Shown one piece after another: positions 6,777 to 14,501 of a stretch of 49,464 nucleotides of DNA. Positions within the stretch are counted from its first letter, which is position 1, and the number at the start of each line of letters is the position of its first letter. The stretch is from an uncultured bacterium. Its GTDB lineage: Bacteria; Vulcanimicrobiota; CADAWZ01. Under the pieces are notes generated by a model, which made no database searches, was not told the DNA's origin, and saw only the letters and a list, made by a program, of their open reading frames with translations. The stretch covers positions 1 through 49,464 of the forward strand of contig CASEKF010000028.1 of assembly GCA_949288455.1 (NCBI GenBank), written 5' to 3'. The position numbers and the translations under genes were made by a program.

Positions 6777-7697
6777 ATGTTTAATATGGGAATCATGCCT
6801 AACGTTGGAGGAATGTCTTCTTTAGGAATGGGCGGAATGAATTCCATTCCTTCGTCTTTGTCGTCTATGGGAGGCATAGGAAGCATAACTTTTAGTTTTG
6901 GCATAGATACGTCCGCTTTTTCGCCTGATTTGATGGATTCTTTCGGCGGTCTCGGCAATATGTCCAATATGTTTGGGAATAATGGGATTAGTTCCCTAGG
7001 TTTTGGTTCTGTTCCCGGATTCAATACGTCTTGTTATCCTCAAGGAAGCAATTTTGGAGGTCAGGTAAACTCTCAGCAGATGATGCAGATGATGATGATG
7101 CTGCAAATGATGCAGATGATGTTGACGATGCAGATGATGATGATGCTTATGCAATCGGCTAATTCCGGCAACGGAGTTTCCGGAGGCAGCGGCGGAGGCA
7201 TAGGCTCATCCGGTATTCCCGGCAGCAGCGGCAGTTATGCGCCTACGGGAACTGCCGGCTCAAGCGGAAGCTCTGATCTTTCGTCTGTCGGAAGCGGTAC
7301 CGGAGAGGCTTCGGTAGCTCTTGCCGAGAAGTTTTTGAACCAAACTACTCATGATATTCAAGGTTTGGAACACCTCGATAAATCCATCGGTTACAATTTA
7401 AACTGCGCTAATTTCGTGAGCGCGGTTCTTCAGCAGACCGGAAGACTTGACGGTCATTATAATAACTGTAAGGGACTTGAATCCGCTCTCAAGTCTCAGG
7501 GATGGAGACAGGTTTCGGCTTCAGAGGCTCAGCCCGGCGACGTATGGTTTAACGCTAGCAGAGGTCATACTGAACTGGTGAAAAGCGCCGGAAATCCTCC
7601 TACGCTTATAGGTTCTAACAACGGCGGCGACAGCATACAGGAAGTCACAGTCGATAGATCCAGCGGTAAAAGCGGAGTATTCTATCATAAAGATTAA
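6777..7697 (+). CDS. Met/Gly/Ser-rich protein with C-terminal cysteine-peptidase-like (CHAP/NlpC-P60) domain
   Basis: 306 residues in three parts. Residues 1-98 are Gly/Ser/Met/Asn rich. Residues 100-126 are a Met/Gln run with 16 Met among residues 102-125, encoded by imprecise ATG and CAG triplets. Residues 127-180 are a Gly/Ser linker. The last 120 residues look like a papain-fold amidase. The catalytic Cys is in LNCANFVSAVLQQ, PGDVWF is the loop before the His strand, His is in SRGHTELV, and the third residue may be in IGSNNGG. Such domains cleave peptidoglycan peptides or amides. There is no signal peptide, so export, if any, is by a non-Sec route or by lysis. It has its own promoter, a strong RBS and a terminator, so it is a single-gene unit. 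Confidence 0.75.
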   Translation: MFNMGIMPNVGGMSSLGMGGMNSIPSSLSSMGGIGSITFSFGIDTSAFSPDLMDSFGGLGNMSNMFGNNGISSLGFGSVPGFNTSCYPQGSNFGGQVNSQQMMQMMMMLQMMQMMLTMQMMMMLMQSANSGNGVSGGSGGGIGSSGIPGSSGSYAPTGTAGSSGSSDLSSVGSGTGEASVALAEKFLNQTTHDIQGLEHLDKSIGYNLNCANFVSAVLQQTGRLDGHYNNCKGLESALKSQGWRQVSASEAQPGDVWFNASRGHTELVKSAGNPPTLIGSNNGGDSIQEVTVDRSSGKSGVFYHKD

Positions 7698-7720
7698 AAT
7701 TTTAGACATTTTGCGATAAA

Positions 7721-7759
7721 ATGGGGAGCCGGAGATACTTCTTTGGGCTCCCCATTTTT
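7721..7759 (+). terminator. Rho-independent terminator after the Met-rich gene
   Basis: A perfect 10-bp stem (ATGGGGAGCC at 7721-7730 with its complement at 7746-7755) has a loop of about 15 bases and is followed by a T run. A second small hairpin, AACGGC/GCCGTT with loop AGAA, lies at 7781-7796 without a T tract. Confidence 0.9.
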
Positions 7760-7826
7760 CTTTATGATCGTCGTTATCCCAACGGCAGAAGCCGTTGAGA
7801 CTAAATATTGATTATACGGTAGATTT

Positions 7827-10800
7827 ATGGAAAATAGCGTTCTTAATATCCTTATTCAAAAATTACATGGAAACGGTAAAAATTACGTTTCCGGACTGAC
7901 GGCTGCGGCTAAGCCTTTTTTTATTTCGCTTTTATCGGAATTGACGAATAGAAGCGTTCTTTATATAACTTCGGATTTTTCAAATTCGGAAATTGCCGCG
8001 GATTCGGCTTCCGTTTTTTCCGGCGAAGCTTCAGTTATGTTCTTTTATTTATCTGATAACGAAGACGACGCGTCTTGTCTTTTTAATATTCCCGATAGGC
8101 GTATTATAGCTGCGACTGACATCTCGTCTTTTTTAAAGAAATTGCCTTCTCCTTCCGTATTGAATGAAAAAAAGTTGAGCCTGAAGAAAGGAGAGTCTTT
8201 AGAGCTTGAAACTTTGTCGGAAAGGTTTTTTAACGAAGGATTCAAGCGCGTTCCTTGGACCGAGAAGAGAAAAGAATTTTCGGTTAGAGGAGGCGTCGTA
8301 GACGTTTATCCTATTTCCGGTCCTCCTTTGAGAATAGAATTTTTTGCGGATATAATCGATTCTATACGAGCGTTTGATATTGAAACTCAAAAGTCCGTAG
8401 ATGTTCTTAACGAGGTTTCGATTATTTTTAGTCCTCAGTCTGATAATTCGGCTTACATGACTGATTTTTTCCCTGACGATACGATAATCGTTATCGACGA
8501 GCCGTCTCTTTTAAAATTAGCCGCTCTGGAAAATTCAGAGTGGGAATATCTTCTTTCTAAAGACGATTTAGCTTTGGACGAGGAGCCGGTTTTTAGAGAA
8601 GCCGTAGACGCGGATAAGCTTATGAAAGATTTTGATGCGCGTCTTAACGGGCGAAGCGTAGTTTGTTTTGCCGACTTTGGAGAAGTCGCGGAACATCATT
8701 TTGATTTTTCTCATTCGCCTTATTTCGGAAGGAATATCGACGAATTTACTTCGTTTATTAAAAATTCTGCCGTTTCCGTTCGTTTTTTAATAGTTTCTCC
8801 TCAGGCAAATAGGCTTGTTGAAGTTTTGTCGGGAGAAGATATTTCCGTAACTAGATTTTTATCCGGAAACGAATCTTTGGAACAATATTTTTCAGTTTCT
8901 ACAAAGGCGGCTTTAGTTAAAAAAAATTTGACGGAAGGTTTTTGTTGGGACGGATTGTTTTACGTGATTACTGATAGCGAGCTTTTTGGGGCTAAGAGGA
9001 GAAATACAAAAAAGAAAGATAGAAAAATTCCGATAAAATTGGAAGATTTGCAGGAAGGCGATTATGTCGTTCATTCGTCTTACGGCATAGGGCTTTATCA
9101 TGGACTCGAAACGAAATCGACGGAGGGAGTTAAGAAAGAGTTCTTAAAAATCGAATATGCGGGAGGAGATCTTCTTTATTTGCCGATAGACAGGATTTAC
9201 CTTATTGAAAAATACGCGCAGTTTGAAGATATCAAGCCTTCTCTTTCAAATATGAACGGGCGGGAATGGAGGAAAACAAAGACAAAGGTTAAGGAGGAGA
9301 CGGAAAAGTTAGCCGCGGCTCTTTTAGATTTATACGCGAAGCGTTCTTCCGCGTCGGGCTTTGCTTTTTCTAAAGACGTTCCATGGCAGAAAGAGATGGA
9401 GGATTCTTTCCCGTTTGAAGAAACTCCTGAACAGCTTAAGGCTATAGAGGCCGCTAAAAGAGATATGGAATCGCCTCGTCCGATGGAGCGTTTGATATGC
9501 GGAGACGCCGGATACGGGAAAACAGAGGTCGCTTTACGATGCGCTTTCAAGGCTGTTATGGATGGAAAACAGGTGGCGGTTTTAGCTCCTACGACTCTTT
9601 TAGCGGAACAGCATTTCGCAGTTTTTTCCGAGCGTTTCGCGTCGTTTCCTATTCATATTGAGCTTTTATCCAGATTTAAAACAAAGACGCGTCAAGCCGA
9701 GACCGTGTTAAAAACGGCTCTTGGGGAAGTAGATATAGTTATAGGAACTCATCGCCTTCTTTCCAAGGACGTTTCTTTTAAGGATTTAGGTTTGGTAATC
9801 ATAGATGAAGAACAGTATTTTGGAGTCTTACATAAAGAGAAACTAAAAAAAATGGCGGCAGGAGTAGATTCTTTAATCCTTTCCGCGACTCCTATTCCTC
9901 GCACTCTTAATTTAACCATGAGCGGAATAAAGGACTTGTCCGTTATTTCTACTCCGCCTCAAGATCGTCTTCCCGTAAAAACTTATATTATGCCTTTCCG
10001 CAGCGATCTTATAAAAGGCGCTTTAATGAGAGAAAAAGCTAGAGGCGGCCAAGCGTTTTTTCTTCATAATAAAATAGACGGCATTGAGGCTGTAGCAAAG
10101 GATATTGAAAATCTTATTCCGGGAATCAGGGTAGCTTTTGCTCACGCTCAAATGACCGAAGCTAAATTGGAGAAGATTATGAGGGAGTTTATCGAAGGAG
10201 ACTATGACGTTTTAGTATGCACTACGATCATTCAGAGCGGAATAGATATGCCTAACGTAAACACAATTATCATCAATAACGCTTATAATTTCGGTTTAGC
10301 TCAGCTATATCAGATAAGGGGCAGAGTAGGGCGGAGTTCTCGTCAGGCTTACGCTTATTTGATATATCCTCGGCATCGTCTTCTTACTGACGAAGCTAAA
10401 AAAAGAATGGAAATATTGCGCGATTTTACGGAGCTTGGCAGCGGTTTTCATGTAGCTATGAAGGATTTGGAGATGAGAGGAGCGGGCGATATTTTAGGCA
10501 AATCTCAGCATGGCTTTATGCGTTCCGTAGGTATGGGCCTTTATTTAAGAATGTTGTCGGACGCCGTAAGCAAATTGAAGGGAGAGCCTAACGACGACGC
10601 TTTGCAAGGGGATCCTGACATAGATCTGCCCGTTTCGGCTTATATTCCTGATTCGTATATAAGCGATTCCAGACAGAAATTAACCATGTACAGAAAACTT
10701 GCCGCAGTTTCGGTAAAATCCGATTTGGATAATTTGAAGCTGGAGTTAAAAGATAGATTTGGAAGACTTCCTGAAGAAGTATATAATCTTATGGATATAG

Positions 10801-11078
10801 TCCGCGTAAAGTTAATATTGAAGGAATTATATATACCTAAATTAGGTTATATGGCTAAAGATATTTACATGTTGATTCCTTTTGCCGATTTAAGCAAATC
10901 TCAGATCGCTAGAATGCATAAATTGGGAACGCCTTTTGGGATAGACGGAAACAGGCTGACGCTTCATGGATTATTGAAGGATGAATATTGGATGGAGCTG
11001 TTAATAGAGTTTCTTGAGTTTTGTCTGAAAATAAAGGAGAATTTTTATAAAAAAAATGAAATTTCAATAAGGTTGTAA
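7827..11078 (+). CDS. mfd: Transcription-repair coupling factor Mfd
   Basis: 1083 residues, usual length. It removes RNA polymerase stalled at DNA lesions and recruits UvrA. Order: a degenerate UvrB-like N-terminal module (RGGVVDVYP about 155-165), then the RNA-polymerase-interacting domain (EGDYVVHSSYGIGLYHGL, about 410-490). The RecG-like translocase follows, with Walker A GDAGYGKTEVALR (K565), motif Ia APTTLLAEQH, DEEQYFGV (DEEQRFGV in most Mfds), SATPIPRTLN and QIRGRVGRS. A C-terminal TRCF domain closes it. The start has no clear Shine-Dalgarno. It lies alone between a terminator and a secreted-protein cluster. Confidence 0.97.
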   Translation: MENSVLNILIQKLHGNGKNYVSGLTAAAKPFFISLLSELTNRSVLYITSDFSNSEIAADSASVFSGEASVMFFYLSDNEDDASCLFNIPDRRIIAATDISSFLKKLPSPSVLNEKKLSLKKGESLELETLSERFFNEGFKRVPWTEKRKEFSVRGGVVDVYPISGPPLRIEFFADIIDSIRAFDIETQKSVDVLNEVSIIFSPQSDNSAYMTDFFPDDTIIVIDEPSLLKLAALENSEWEYLLSKDDLALDEEPVFREAVDADKLMKDFDARLNGRSVVCFADFGEVAEHHFDFSHSPYFGRNIDEFTSFIKNSAVSVRFLIVSPQANRLVEVLSGEDISVTRFLSGNESLEQYFSVSTKAALVKKNLTEGFCWDGLFYVITDSELFGAKRRNTKKKDRKIPIKLEDLQEGDYVVHSSYGIGLYHGLETKSTEGVKKEFLKIEYAGGDLLYLPIDRIYLIEKYAQFEDIKPSLSNMNGREWRKTKTKVKEETEKLAAALLDLYAKRSSASGFAFSKDVPWQKEMEDSFPFEETPEQLKAIEAAKRDMESPRPMERLICGDAGYGKTEVALRCAFKAVMDGKQVAVLAPTTLLAEQHFAVFSERFASFPIHIELLSRFKTKTRQAETVLKTALGEVDIVIGTHRLLSKDVSFKDLGLVIIDEEQYFGVLHKEKLKKMAAGVDSLILSATPIPRTLNLTMSGIKDLSVISTPPQDRLPVKTYIMPFRSDLIKGALMREKARGGQAFFLHNKIDGIEAVAKDIENLIPGIRVAFAHAQMTEAKLEKIMREFIEGDYDVLVCTTIIQSGIDMPNVNTIIINNAYNFGLAQLYQIRGRVGRSSRQAYAYLIYPRHRLLTDEAKKRMEILRDFTELGSGFHVAMKDLEMRGAGDILGKSQHGFMRSVGMGLYLRMLSDAVSKLKGEPNDDALQGDPDIDLPVSAYIPDSYISDSRQKLTMYRKLAAVSVKSDLDNLKLELKDRFGRLPEEVYNLMDIVRVKLILKELYIPKLGYMAKDIYMLIPFADLSKSQIARMHKLGTPFGIDGNRLTLHGLLKDEYWMELLIEFLEFCLKIKENFYKKNEISIRL

Positions 11079-11189
11079 CATTTCTTTAAAATCTTTTCTT
11101 TATAATTACATTGTAAAAGTAAATTTAATTAAAAAACTCCGCTGTAACTTACGAATAAAACTGCGGAAGTATGTTTCAGGAGGATCTTT

Positions 11190-12209
11190 ATGAGAAAACT
11201 TGTTACAGCTCTGTTTATATTGTCGCTGTGTTTGTTTATTAAACCGGCATACGCAGATAAAAGTTTATATCTCAACAATCTGAATACCGGACAAAAAATT
11301 TTGTTGATACGCGGAACTTCATATATTCCTACGGAGACGCTGGCTGCGCGTTTGGACACATATACCGCTTGGTTCCCGGGTTCGAATACTTTTATTCTTA
11401 ACGGCTCGCAAATTCGGGATTTTATAAATTCCAAAGGAGCCATATATGTTTCGGCCAAAGAGGCTGCTAAAGCTTGCGGAGGTTCTTTGAAATTTAACAA
11501 GCGTTCCAGAGATCTGTATTTTATAGCGGATAAGTCTAAAGTTTCTTATACTCGTTCGCGCTTATCTTCAAATTCCCAGGACATTCAGACTATTGATCTT
11601 TCCTCGCCCGTTTCGTCAAACAAATCTCTGCCGTTGTCTTCTTCTTCTTCTTCGTCTTCGGACGATTTGACTACGGTTTATCCTCAAAGTTCAGCTAAGA
11701 GCGATTCTACTATACTAACTCGGCATGCCGGAGGAACTATTATGGATGGGCTCAGGATCCCCGTAAACGCAACTATCTCCGGGATTCCTGCTCCTAAGAC
11801 TCAATTGACTTCTTATGCCGCTCCTTATACGCAAGGAACCGCTTATTTTTCGCCTAAAACGGCCCAAAATTCGACCTTTCAGGTAACCGTTACGAATATG
11901 GAGGAAATTTCGGTCGTTAAGAATAGATTTAATGCCTCCGCAGGTAATAAATATGTCGTGTTGTATGTCTCTCAGCAAAATATTTCTCCGGAAGTTCAAA
12001 TTTATACAGGAAAATTCACATTTGTAGATGAAAATTCTAAAGTGTACGATTATCTTGAAGGGTTGAGCAATTACTGGCTGTCAATTTTAAAGCCCGGCGG
12101 AGTTAATTACGGTTATTTGGTTTTTGAAATTCCGTCCTATGCGCGTCCTTCCTATCTTGTTTTGAACGCCCTTAATCAGCCTCCTCTCGAGATAAATTTA
12201 ATCAATTGA
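11190..12209 (+). CDS. Secreted protein: copper-amine-oxidase-N-like domain plus DUF4352-like domain (paralogue 1)
   Basis: 339 residues with a clear Sec signal (MRKLVTALFILSLCLF...AYA, cut near residue 23) and AGGAGG (11178-11183) before ATG. Residues about 28-110 form two small beta units typical of copper-amine-oxidase N-terminal-like domains: IRGTSYIPTETLAARL and GAIYVSAKEAAKACGG. These are cell-surface modules, not enzymes. A Ser-rich low-complexity linker follows (about 118-175, with runs of Ser). The last 115 residues resemble DUF4352-type immunoglobulin-like domains: FQVTVTNMEE, KYVVLYVSQQNIS, YGYLVFEIP. The same two domains recur in the gene at 13518, so the pair arose by duplication. 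They flank a solute-binding protein and probably work with it in the periplasm. The function is unknown. Confidence 0.8.
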   Translation: MRKLVTALFILSLCLFIKPAYADKSLYLNNLNTGQKILLIRGTSYIPTETLAARLDTYTAWFPGSNTFILNGSQIRDFINSKGAIYVSAKEAAKACGGSLKFNKRSRDLYFIADKSKVSYTRSRLSSNSQDIQTIDLSSPVSSNKSLPLSSSSSSSSDDLTTVYPQSSAKSDSTILTRHAGGTIMDGLRIPVNATISGIPAPKTQLTSYAAPYTQGTAYFSPKTAQNSTFQVTVTNMEEISVVKNRFNASAGNKYVVLYVSQQNISPEVQIYTGKFTFVDENSKVYDYLEGLSNYWLSILKPGGVNYGYLVFEIPSYARPSYLVLNALNQPPLEINLIN

Positions 12210-12243
12210 TTTATTGGGGAAAAATAAGGAGGTCAAGCTTCTG

Positions 12244-13503
12244 ATGATTAAAAAAATATCCGCATTTTTATTGTGTTTCGTTCTTTTTACGGTTATTCCT
12301 AATTTTGTTTGGGCTGCTGAGAAAGTTTCAATAGAAATGTGGCATGCTATGAAATATGAGAAAAAAGACGCAATAGACGAACTGGTGAAAAAATTTATGA
12401 AGGAAAATCCGGATATTTCCGTTACGCCTAAGGCCATGCTAAGTCCGGACGTCAGGCTTTACGGAAACGATTATTCTTTCCTTTACCGTAAGATTATTCA
12501 GGGATTGGCCGAGAATAATCCTCCGGACGTGGCTCAAGTATATGAAAATTGGACTACTCAGTTCGTCGAAATAAACGCAATCACTCCTTTTTCTCATTTC
12601 GACGGTTCGGAAGCCATGTCCAAAAAAGAGCTGGACGATTTTTTCCCTATTTTTAGAAACGCTTCTTCTTATGACGGCGTTATGTGGACAATGCCTTTTA
12701 ATAAGAGTATTTACGTCTTATATTACAATAAAGATTTGCTTGATAAAAGCGGAGTTAAAATTCCGAAAACTTGGGACGATTTGAAATCTGCCGCGATAAA
12801 AATATCTGAAGACAGCGATATTTACGGAATAGCTTTTTCTCCTACCGTCGATCTTCTTGGGCACATTATATATTCTAATAAAGGCTGGTTTATATCAGAT
12901 AATAAAGCCGTATTTAACGACGACATAGGAGTCGCGTCGTTAAACTATTGGAACGCTCTTGTCAATCATGATAAAGCCGGAGAAGCTACCTTTAATTCTT
13001 ATCAAGAGTTTTTAAAAGGCAACGCCGCTTTTATAATTGAGACTACTTCTCGTATAGGATCTTTGAAAAACGAGTGTAAGTTTAATTATGGCATAACTCT
13101 TCTTCCTACAGGGCGTTCTCAGGCTTACCAATGCGCGGGCACTAATCTCGCTATATTTTCTAAAGACGAAGCGAAGAAATTAGCCGCTTGGAAACTTATA
13201 AAATTTTTTGCCAGAAAAGAAAATAATATTGAACTGTCTATTAAAACAGGCTATCTTCCCACAAGGTATTCTGCTTATAATAGCCCGGAATATCAGAAAT
13301 TCTTAGCTTCTTATCCCGGTTATAAAGTAGGAATAGCCGCGCTGAATTACGGGATAACTCAACCCAGAATATCGGCTTGGGAATCTATAAGAGGTTTTGT
13401 TAACGACGCTGTTTTTGACGCGATATCCGGGAATTTGGATTCTAAAGACGCTTTGAATAAGGCAGCCGATTATTCGAACGGTCTGTTGAAGGGATTTAAA
13501 TAG
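12244..13503 (+). CDS. ABC transporter extracellular solute-binding protein, family 1 (sugar/glycerol-phosphate type)
   Basis: About 419 residues. The frame is open from a TTG at 12214, but ATG 12244 is preferred: AAGGAGG lies at 12226-12232 and the signal peptide MIKKISAFLLCF...VWA starts exactly there. The mature protein has the UgpB/MalE-like fold: VSIEMWHAMKYEKKDAIDELVKKF at the N-terminus, PPDVAQVYENW, MPFNKSIYVLYYNKDL (hinge region) and WKLIKFFARKENN near the end. It would capture a sugar or polyol phosphate in the periplasm. No permease is next to it. The MalK/UgpC-type ATPase at 34412 is the only candidate partner in the window. The ligand is not predictable. Confidence 0.92.
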   Translation: MIKKISAFLLCFVLFTVIPNFVWAAEKVSIEMWHAMKYEKKDAIDELVKKFMKENPDISVTPKAMLSPDVRLYGNDYSFLYRKIIQGLAENNPPDVAQVYENWTTQFVEINAITPFSHFDGSEAMSKKELDDFFPIFRNASSYDGVMWTMPFNKSIYVLYYNKDLLDKSGVKIPKTWDDLKSAAIKISEDSDIYGIAFSPTVDLLGHIIYSNKGWFISDNKAVFNDDIGVASLNYWNALVNHDKAGEATFNSYQEFLKGNAAFIIETTSRIGSLKNECKFNYGITLLPTGRSQAYQCAGTNLAIFSKDEAKKLAAWKLIKFFARKENNIELSIKTGYLPTRYSAYNSPEYQKFLASYPGYKVGIAALNYGITQPRISAWESIRGFVNDAVFDAISGNLDSKDALNKAADYSNGLLKGFK

Positions 13504-13517
13504 GGGAGGAGGAGTTC

Positions 13518-14375
13518 ATGGCTCGAATTTTTACATTTCTCTCAGGCTTGCTTTTATGTTGCGTTATTGTTTCCGGTTCGGGATATGCCGCTATAAAAAC
13601 CGTAGACGTTTTTGCGGGTAATCGTCTTATATCGCAAAAGGGCATAATTAACAAAGGTTCCCTGTATGTTCCCGTGAGGGGATTGTCGGAAGCTTTGGGC
13701 GTTTCTTGTAAATGGGAGCCTTCTAGAAATAGGCTTGTAGTTAATGGAAAAACAGTGTTCGGGAAAGCGATAAAATATCGCGACGCGTTATATATTCCTT
13801 ATTCGTCTTTTGCCAGCTGCTCCGGAATAGCGGTAGTTTACGATGGAAAGGCTTCTAGGGTGGTATTTAATCCTTCGGTTGGAGAACATAATACCGTTTC
13901 GTTTTTTGAGAATAAAGGTTCCGCTTTTCCTATTTCGACTTCATCTCCTTCTTCGTCGGGATATAAGTCTTCTGCATCGGGAAGTTCTAAGGTTTCTTCT
14001 TTTATAGACGAACCGTTTATTCCGGTAATGGGCGAAAACGATATTTTTAAAGTTGCGGTTACAAATATTAAGGATACTTCCGAGGTAAAAGGGCAGTCTG
14101 TTTCCAATCCGGATAATAAATTTGTTATAGTTCACTTGTCTCAACAGAACGTTTCGAACGAGGTTCAAATTTATACTGGTAAATTTGCTCTTATGGATAA
14201 AAGCAGCAGAATTTATGAGTACAGCGAAGGATTAAGTAATTTTTGGCTTATAGTGCTTAGACCCGGAGGTTCCAATTTCGGTTATATTGTTTTTGAAATT
14301 CCTAAAACCGCCGAGCCTTCAAAATTGATACTTTCAACGACTTCAAGACCTCCTTTAGCTTTAAATTTACATTAA
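13518..14375 (+). CDS. Secreted protein: copper-amine-oxidase-N-like domain plus DUF4352-like domain (paralogue 2)
   Basis: 285 residues, signal peptide MARIFTFLSGLLLCC...YA, and a purine-rich GGGGAGGAGG before ATG. The N-terminal module has two repeats: NKGSLYVPVRGLSEALG and YRDALYIPYSSFASCSG. A Ser-rich linker follows at about 145-160. The C-terminal domain is closely similar to the one encoded at 11190: both share EVQIYTGKF, EGLSN.WL and a GY.VFEIP strand. It starts 14 bases after the solute-binding-protein stop, so the three genes probably form one operon. Transcription ends at the long hairpin that begins in its stop codon. No enzymatic motif is present. Confidence 0.8.
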   Translation: MARIFTFLSGLLLCCVIVSGSGYAAIKTVDVFAGNRLISQKGIINKGSLYVPVRGLSEALGVSCKWEPSRNRLVVNGKTVFGKAIKYRDALYIPYSSFASCSGIAVVYDGKASRVVFNPSVGEHNTVSFFENKGSAFPISTSSPSSSGYKSSASGSSKVSSFIDEPFIPVMGENDIFKVAVTNIKDTSEVKGQSVSNPDNKFVIVHLSQQNVSNEVQIYTGKFALMDKSSRIYEYSEGLSNFWLIVLRPGGSNFGYIVFEIPKTAEPSKLILSTTSRPPLALNLH

Positions 14376-14440
14376 CGCTATATAAATAAAACGGCAAGGA
14401 GCTTTATCGCGCCTTGCCGTTTTATTTATATAGCGTTAAT
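14371..14440 (+). terminator. Very long hairpin: 29-bp perfect inverted repeat, probable terminator
   Basis: The left arm 14371-14399 and right arm 14412-14440 are exact reverse complements over 29 bases with a 12-base loop. The left arm includes the TAA stop (14373-14375). GGCAAGG/CCTTGCC forms the GC-rich top, with AAAAC/GTTTT below. It should end the 11190-14375 operon and, being symmetrical, could also act on the opposite strand. Confidence 0.8.
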
Positions 14441-14501
14441 GAAGTCTTTATAGCGAATATTTTATATAGAAAAAGTTTGAATTTTTACGAGCTGCAATAA
14501 T

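Noticed and set aside
12214-12243. TTG start for the solute-binding protein
   Set aside because: It places the RBS inside the coding region and spoils the signal peptide; ATG 12244 fits both.
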